A DNA stretch of 64,000 nucleotides from Leptoclinus maculatus. Taxonomy: Eukaryota; Chordata; Actinopteri; Perciformes; Stichaeidae. The stretch lies in assembly GCA_032191485.1 (NCBI GenBank), contig JAVDOI010000003.1, positions 22,996,873-23,060,872 on the forward strand, given 5' to 3'. Shown piece after piece: positions 58,736 to 64,000 of this stretch; positions within the stretch are counted from its first letter, which is position 1; each line of letters starts with the position of its first letter. The translations under genes were made by a program, and so were the position numbers. A model generated the notes under the pieces. That model was given only the letters and a program-made list of their open reading frames with translations. It was not told where the DNA came from and ran no database searches.

Positions 58736-58870
58736 GACACTTCCGCATTGGTTCCCGCCTGGTCTGCACACCATTACATTATAATTCATCCACATTTTGT
58801 TGAGATATTTCAGTCTGGCCCAAACTGACTGACAAACATTGCTATCCCTCGAGCCATGCTGCTATCACAG

Positions 58871-60600
58871 CCTCATATGGCAGCCGCTGGAAGTTGCCTT
58901 TCAAACCCACATTCCTTCTTTCTAGCATGACATGAATAAAACAAAGAAATCATTATTTTTTTAAATAACTGTCAGCCTAGCAAAGGTGTTCTCACAACTT
59001 AAACTGAAACATATAATGTACATCACACATATCTCAACACGCTCCATTTCAAGACAGCGAAGGATTCATTCTGACTTTACCGAGAATAAATATTGAGATG
59101 AAAAGTGAGCGTCTGCGCTCTGAACAGCTCTGAACATTTATTTGCTATAAAACAATCCTTCACATTTCCTGATGAGCACAAGGCAAAGCGGAGGCTGTTA
59201 TAGGCTGCTAATGACGGACAGTTTGTTTACTGTAATTATACTGACAACTCAAATTATCCATGAAATGATTTATTGACGTTAAATTGCAACATGTAGCACC
59301 TCCAATTATGCTGTCAACTTATTTCTTTCTCTGCTTTCTCTCTGACACATGCATCAACACATTCATACCATATCTTTCATTAGCGTATGCTCGCTGTTCT
59401 TTAGATCTCTCACAAACATCTGTACGGTCAATATACTCTATACGCATTGAATTTGTCAGCCTCTTTATACACTTTCTACCTCTGTCTCTGAGTTTCTGGC
59501 GCGTTTGGATCGGACTTTGTTCGGGACGAGAATCTCCTCCTCCGCCGGTATAATCGGTCCGGAACAAGGTCCAGATGCAGCTCGGCGGGAGACCTCTCCT
59601 TCCTCCCGGAAGGCTGGTGATTACAGGACAATTGGAGTAAACACTAACAGCCTCATCCCAAACACAGCCCTTTATCAGTCAGCAGCAACACTGGGCATTT
59701 ATCTCCATCTAGACAGGCAGACGACCCCTCCGGGCAGCATCCTGCTTCCACCGCTACGTTTTAACGTTGTGGACATTCTATTGCTAATTGAGGAGCATTT
59801 TGCTTGTTTCCAGGGCATGTATAATATCCAGGAATGCCCTCATTCATTGTACAAGTGAAACAGCCCAAAAGTATCTGGTGTAGTGTGATACCGAGAACCT
59901 TTCTGTCTGAACAGTGAACAACTGCTTCGGCCGCAGAAGGCTGGACTTTCATTCACTCTGTTCGACACTTTTGCTGTCGACTTCCAGTCAAAGTTGGAGG
60001 TCAGAATTTTCCCGTTGAAATCTCGAACTTCCGAACGTTCAAGCGCTCCGGGTGCACGACGCCAGATGTACTCAAACAACATGCTGACCGGGACAAACTG
60101 TCTCCCTGGCATGTGCACGCAAAATTCTGCTAACTGCTGTCAGGAACAAAACACCAAACCTGGAATACTGAAACGATCCAAAATGTACTTCTACAAAGCT
60201 TCATGCTCCTTCTAGATCCACTGCAACCGATTCAAAGACACCAACCGATTTAGAGGGACATTCCCGGTTTATCTTGTGATGTGGTTCCAACAACAGCTGT
60301 ACGGAAGAGTTGATTTCCACGTTCGGTTTAATAACTTTGATATGCGAGGTTATTACTGCGGCAACTACCAATCAAGTGCACACAATTTTAAAGCTCTACA
60401 AAAATGAACAAAAGGCAAATTGGCCTGAACGGTGATTAACAGCAGAGCAAGGCGCCCTGAATGTAAGCGTTCATCTGAACACATGTTTAGTGTTAGGAGA
60501 ACATTGAGATTCTCAGCGGGTTATTCTGATGATGACCAGCTGTCCCGCTGCAGTCACAAACGGTGTAATTTAGGTTAATGATGCCCAATCAGGCTCAAAT

Positions 60601-60655
<55 letters not shown>

Positions 60656-61301
60656 ACTGTACATGCCTGACTATACTGCATCGCTGTGAGGAAAGACGAA
60701 CCTCAAACACAAGGACAACGCACATCCATCTGTTCTCTTTTCTCCTCCTCCTCCTGCACTCTGTCATGTCTGTCCCCTCTGCGCCGCCGTGAACTCTGGG
60801 AAACAAGTGTCCTGCAGCTGTGTGTATACTGGTCCCGTGGCAATGCTGCCTGCACACTGCTCAGCGATTGTCACACCGCTGCTTTCTCACAATACGCCGC
60901 ACTCTGTGTGGCCCGCCGGCTCTTTCCATTGCAGAAAGATCCGAGCATGAGAGCGTGTGACTTCCTTCTGTTTGTGATCTCTATCTGCGTTCATGAAGGA
61001 TGAGATCCTTATTCTGCAGAAGGAGAACAGTGCACCGCGGTACTATCTCTTTTATTTCTACATTCAACACTAAGTCATTGAAGTTGAGATACTGTTTGAG
61101 CTTTAGAGCACATCCTTTGACTGGATGCAGTCTGTCGGAGCAGTGTGCCAGCTTAGAGGGCTCTGGAAAAACAACACTTAAGGAATGCGACATAGCAACC
61201 AACAGGGTCCCCCACACCTCCTCACGGAGTACACTCTCTGTCCCTTCATGGCTTTGAGCTGCTCAGGTTAAGGTTCCTAAATAAGTGTCTTAAACTTTCA
61301 T
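58871..61301. other. No gene seen
   Basis: The longest frame (59505-59858, 117 residues) begins with a non-ATG codon and has no recognisable domain. Confidence 0.6.
60605..60652 (+). repeat. (GT)n microsatellite
   Basis: About 24 perfect units. Confidence 0.99.
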
Positions 61302-61710
61302 TCTATTGACCTTCGACTCCTCTGGTTCTATAGAAGTCTATGAGAAAATGACTCTACTTCTCTCTTGATTTATTACCTCAGTAAACATTGTAAACATGAG
61401 TTTATGGTCTCAATCTCTAGTTTCAAGTCTTCTTCAATACAGCATGATGTTCATTTAGTACATTATGGTCCATTTAGAGTCAAACAGACCATAAAGCAGA
61501 GTGTGATTTAAGTCCGATCTGGGAGTTAACCCTTTCACAGTTCATGACAGTTCATTGTTACATTTTGGGTGCCTAATAATATCTTGTTCAGTGTTCGGTT
61601 GTACTTCGTTTCCACCCTCTTGTGACACTTCTGGTTGCAAAAATGAAAACAAGATGGCGACCGTAATACGTTGTTCCGTTAAGTCCACTTCTTCTGTTCA
61701 GTCTACGGTT
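61302..61710 (+). mobile_element. Interspersed repeat X, longest copy
   Basis: About 400 bp from ACCTTCGACTCCTCTGGTTC to AAGTCCACTTCTTCTGTTCA. It includes GTAAACATTGTAAACATGAG and AACAAGATGGCGACCG. Copies at 21950 and 58436 share its first part; its end matches the AGAAGTGGAC end of 27890 and 58436 in reverse. It has no coding capacity. Confidence 0.65.
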
Positions 61711-64000
61711 GAACTTTGATCCAGAGGCAGCAGGAGTAACTCTTTAAAGACTGAGTGGTACCTGACTGATACCCCCTCATACCCTTTTATATGAAAGTCA
61801 TTTTGCAAACACCTATTTCATCCTGTTGCAATTATAAACCAGTCCTGATCTAATATCCAGACCGGATGAGGCTGTGAGCTCAGTATCAGCAGGACATCAA
61901 CCCTCCGATATCAGGGGGCCAACAAACGGAGAATGTGGAACCCATCTGGAGCCGCTCGCATCTGTTTCCCCCGATGAAATATGCATGAATGCAACTGGAG
62001 GTGGCTTTTGAGGCCTCGACTCAGTTCTTTATTTTTTTTTATCCACTTAATTGCTTAACTAAGTGGCACATAGGACTGTGAGCTCCATCAAAATGCTTCT
62101 GAATGCACAGCAGCACTGTGGCTGCACAGGGGGAGCGCTGCCGACGTGCTGTACTACACAAGGAATATGAATAGATGTCAGAGGAGCCGATCCACAAGTG
62201 GTGCAAAACCCCCAAAAACTGCTGGTGTCAGAATCCACAGTGTATAGAAAGCAACACGCCCGAGTGTGACGTAGCAGTGGCACATCATGCGCTCTCGTCC
62301 TCCTTCCCCCCCCATTACTCCCCCATTACTCCACCATTACTCCCCCATTACTCCCCCATTACTCCACCATTACTCCCCCATTACTCCACCATACCCACCA
62401 TATCTCTGGTATCTCAGCGTTTTTCACTGCTTGTTTGTAATATCAACGATTTTACAACTGAGTCTTGTTTCATCGTTAAAGGCCCCTGGTGCATGTACAT
62501 TTAAAATGTACCAAAGTCCTCCCTGTTTCCTTTCAACACCTCATTTCCTTGTGGGTATCCACTCCGTCGATCACATTTGCATTTGGCACAAACACCGTCG
62601 TGCCGATTGCTGTTTCCTTTCTGTCTTTTTATCACCAGTCAACTGGCCGGGCAGGAAAACAAATAGGGTGTTTTTAAATTGACACAAACGTTACAGCGCA
62701 ATCAAAGCCTTGATCTAAAGCATTCTATTTAACGCCAGCCCATTCATGTGCCCATTTTAAATTGCTAACAGCACCACGCTGTGCCAAGTGTCTATAATCA
62801 CAGCGACAATATACAATATTCTGGCCCGTGGGCGAGAGCTCCCTCTCCAATTACGTTAGTCCTGGCCTGAGATTGAATCTATTACTGTGTAATTGCTTCT
62901 ATATCTCAAACTATCACCCGGAGCGGTGCCTCCGATTATTCACACGTACGGGGTGTAAATGTTGGGAGGAAATCAATGCTATTTTTAGGATGTTGTTGAT
63001 GTTGAAGGAGCTGTGTCCTCGTGGAGGTCTATCTCATCCCAAATGATTAGCGATGCTGACCCACTACTTTATTTTGACTGGAATGGAAAGAAACGATTCG
63101 GAAAAGTATATTTGAGCACGGAGCCGGGGTCGTGACAAATCATTTCTAACATTTCCGGCAATCTTTAGGTCTCTGGTGGGAGCAGTTTACTGCATCAAAA
63201 CAAATCAGACGGCATCAGTCAAGCTGTCAGACTCTGTGAAAGTGGACTTACTTTGACTCAACTTTCCTGTGATCGTCCAGCAGAGTGAAGCATCCGGACC
63301 TCAGACTCTAAGCCGACTGAAACATTAAGAATAAAATATTTCTAATTCAACCTCGTGCTCTCAGCTCGCTGGTCTGTCAGGTCGAGGAAAGGTTGAGTCA
63401 GTGAACCACTTCATTGAGATACGTGCTGCTGGTTGGTCCGTGGGCCCAACGCTGTGCGTCGTAGCACATCATCTCTGATCCAGATTGTATTGCATGAACC
63501 ACCTTCCCTTCTGTACGACCATTATCATGCCAAAGTATCCACTTCTGCATGAAACATCTGGCCTGTTAAAGCACAAAGTCCGTAAGTAACGTTCTGCACT
63601 GAACATGAAAGCCACCATCTGGTGATCTCTGATTTCACAGCTCCGATCGTACACCCGCAGCATCCTTCAACGCTGTTATTTTTAGACTTGACATCACTGC
63701 AGTAGCTGCCAATTCACAGGTTTCAGAAACAAAGTTCAATGTTTGTAGATCTTTGTGAAGTCGCTGCTGAGTAGTGCTGCTGTTTTTTAATCTGTTGAGA
63801 GAAGAAATGAGCGATTTAGGAATCAGAAGATTGCTCCGTAACACAATTATCATTTCACCTATTCATCGAAGCACCGGAGGAAAATGACTTCTGTGCAACA
63901 TTCTTGTACGCTCTCCCAGATCAGAACCGTACTGAAATATTAAAGATGTGCTATGTAAACAGAGCAGCTCTTTGTGAGGAGTAGAAAACATCATTATGTG
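61711..64000. other. No gene seen
   Basis: Only short frames; one 11-bp tandem repeat is listed separately. Confidence 0.6.
62307..62392 (+). repeat. 11-bp tandem (CCCCCATTACT / CCACCATTACT)
   Basis: About eight units with alternating CCC and CCA variants. Frames across it are low-complexity. Confidence 0.95.

Larger units (their letters stand above)
57930..58870 (+). mobile_element. Interspersed repeat Y, interrupted copy
   Basis: Recognisable pieces in order: ATTAAGATGAAATGTTGTGC, TCAGGTCAACATTTTAATTT, ATACTTTGGTTTATGACATC, CAGAGCTGCTAGCATGGCTA, GACAATCCATCCAGTAGACT, TTCATCCTCTGGGCACCATG, then after an insertion TTGAGATATTTCAGTCTGGC and ATTGCTATCCCTCGAGCCAT. I recall these from an abundant percomorph repeat. 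Frames at 57865-58161 and 58191-58406 are repeat-derived. Confidence 0.65.

Overview
The window looks like gene-poor nuclear DNA from a teleost fish, probably a percomorph. The signs are the very dense (CA/GT)n and (TA)n microsatellites, L2/CR1-type LINE remnants with teleost-like coding sequence, hAT-type elements with 8-bp target duplications, and several interspersed repeats I know from fish genomes but cannot name with certainty. There is no bacterial gene structure. I see no multi-exon gene I can name; most open frames are short, and many come from stop-free repeats.

Layout. 1-29 kb: intergenic or intronic DNA with microsatellites, a 10-bp minisatellite (3.19-3.44 kb), a CTTTGTGGT-type minisatellite (5.06-5.29 kb), a LINE 3' scrap (10.2 kb), a 1.45-kb array of 30-bp units (12.96-14.40 kb) and a hAT-like MITE (19.1-19.96 kb). 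29.1-34.2 kb: a (GA)n tract, then two near-identical copies of a ~2.2-kb segment separated by exactly 200 Ns. They differ mainly by one-base indels, which is best read as an assembly error. 37.3-39.5 kb: a hAT element with an 8-bp target duplication and a nested ~1.1-kb foldback.

40-45.5 kb is the most interesting part. A 404-residue, apparently intact, intronless coiled-coil protein with a C-terminal membrane anchor starts at 42102. Upstream lie a TATA box and three perfect TGACGTCA (CRE) sites in a locally duplicated promoter. It contains eight copies (the last partial) of an 18-residue repeat that are identical at DNA level. The gene lies between 98%-like direct repeats, between 59-bp inverted repeats, and inside hAT-like ends at 39995 and 45483 whose flanking 8-mers match at 7 of 8 bases. 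The gene may therefore be cargo of a 5.5-kb hAT-type composite element. A separate hAT (40617-41771, perfect 8-bp target duplication) has inserted beside the promoter.

45.8-47.5 kb: a broken L2/CR1-type LINE on the minus strand. 47.5-64 kb: mostly featureless, with a perfect 38-bp AT palindrome (51.7 kb), a degenerate tandem array of period about 350-390 bp (54.15-56.3 kb) interrupted by a LINE scrap, and nested interspersed repeats (57.9-58.9 and 61.3-61.7 kb).

Limits: family names and identities are by eye. No database search, coiled-coil predictor or splice predictor was run.
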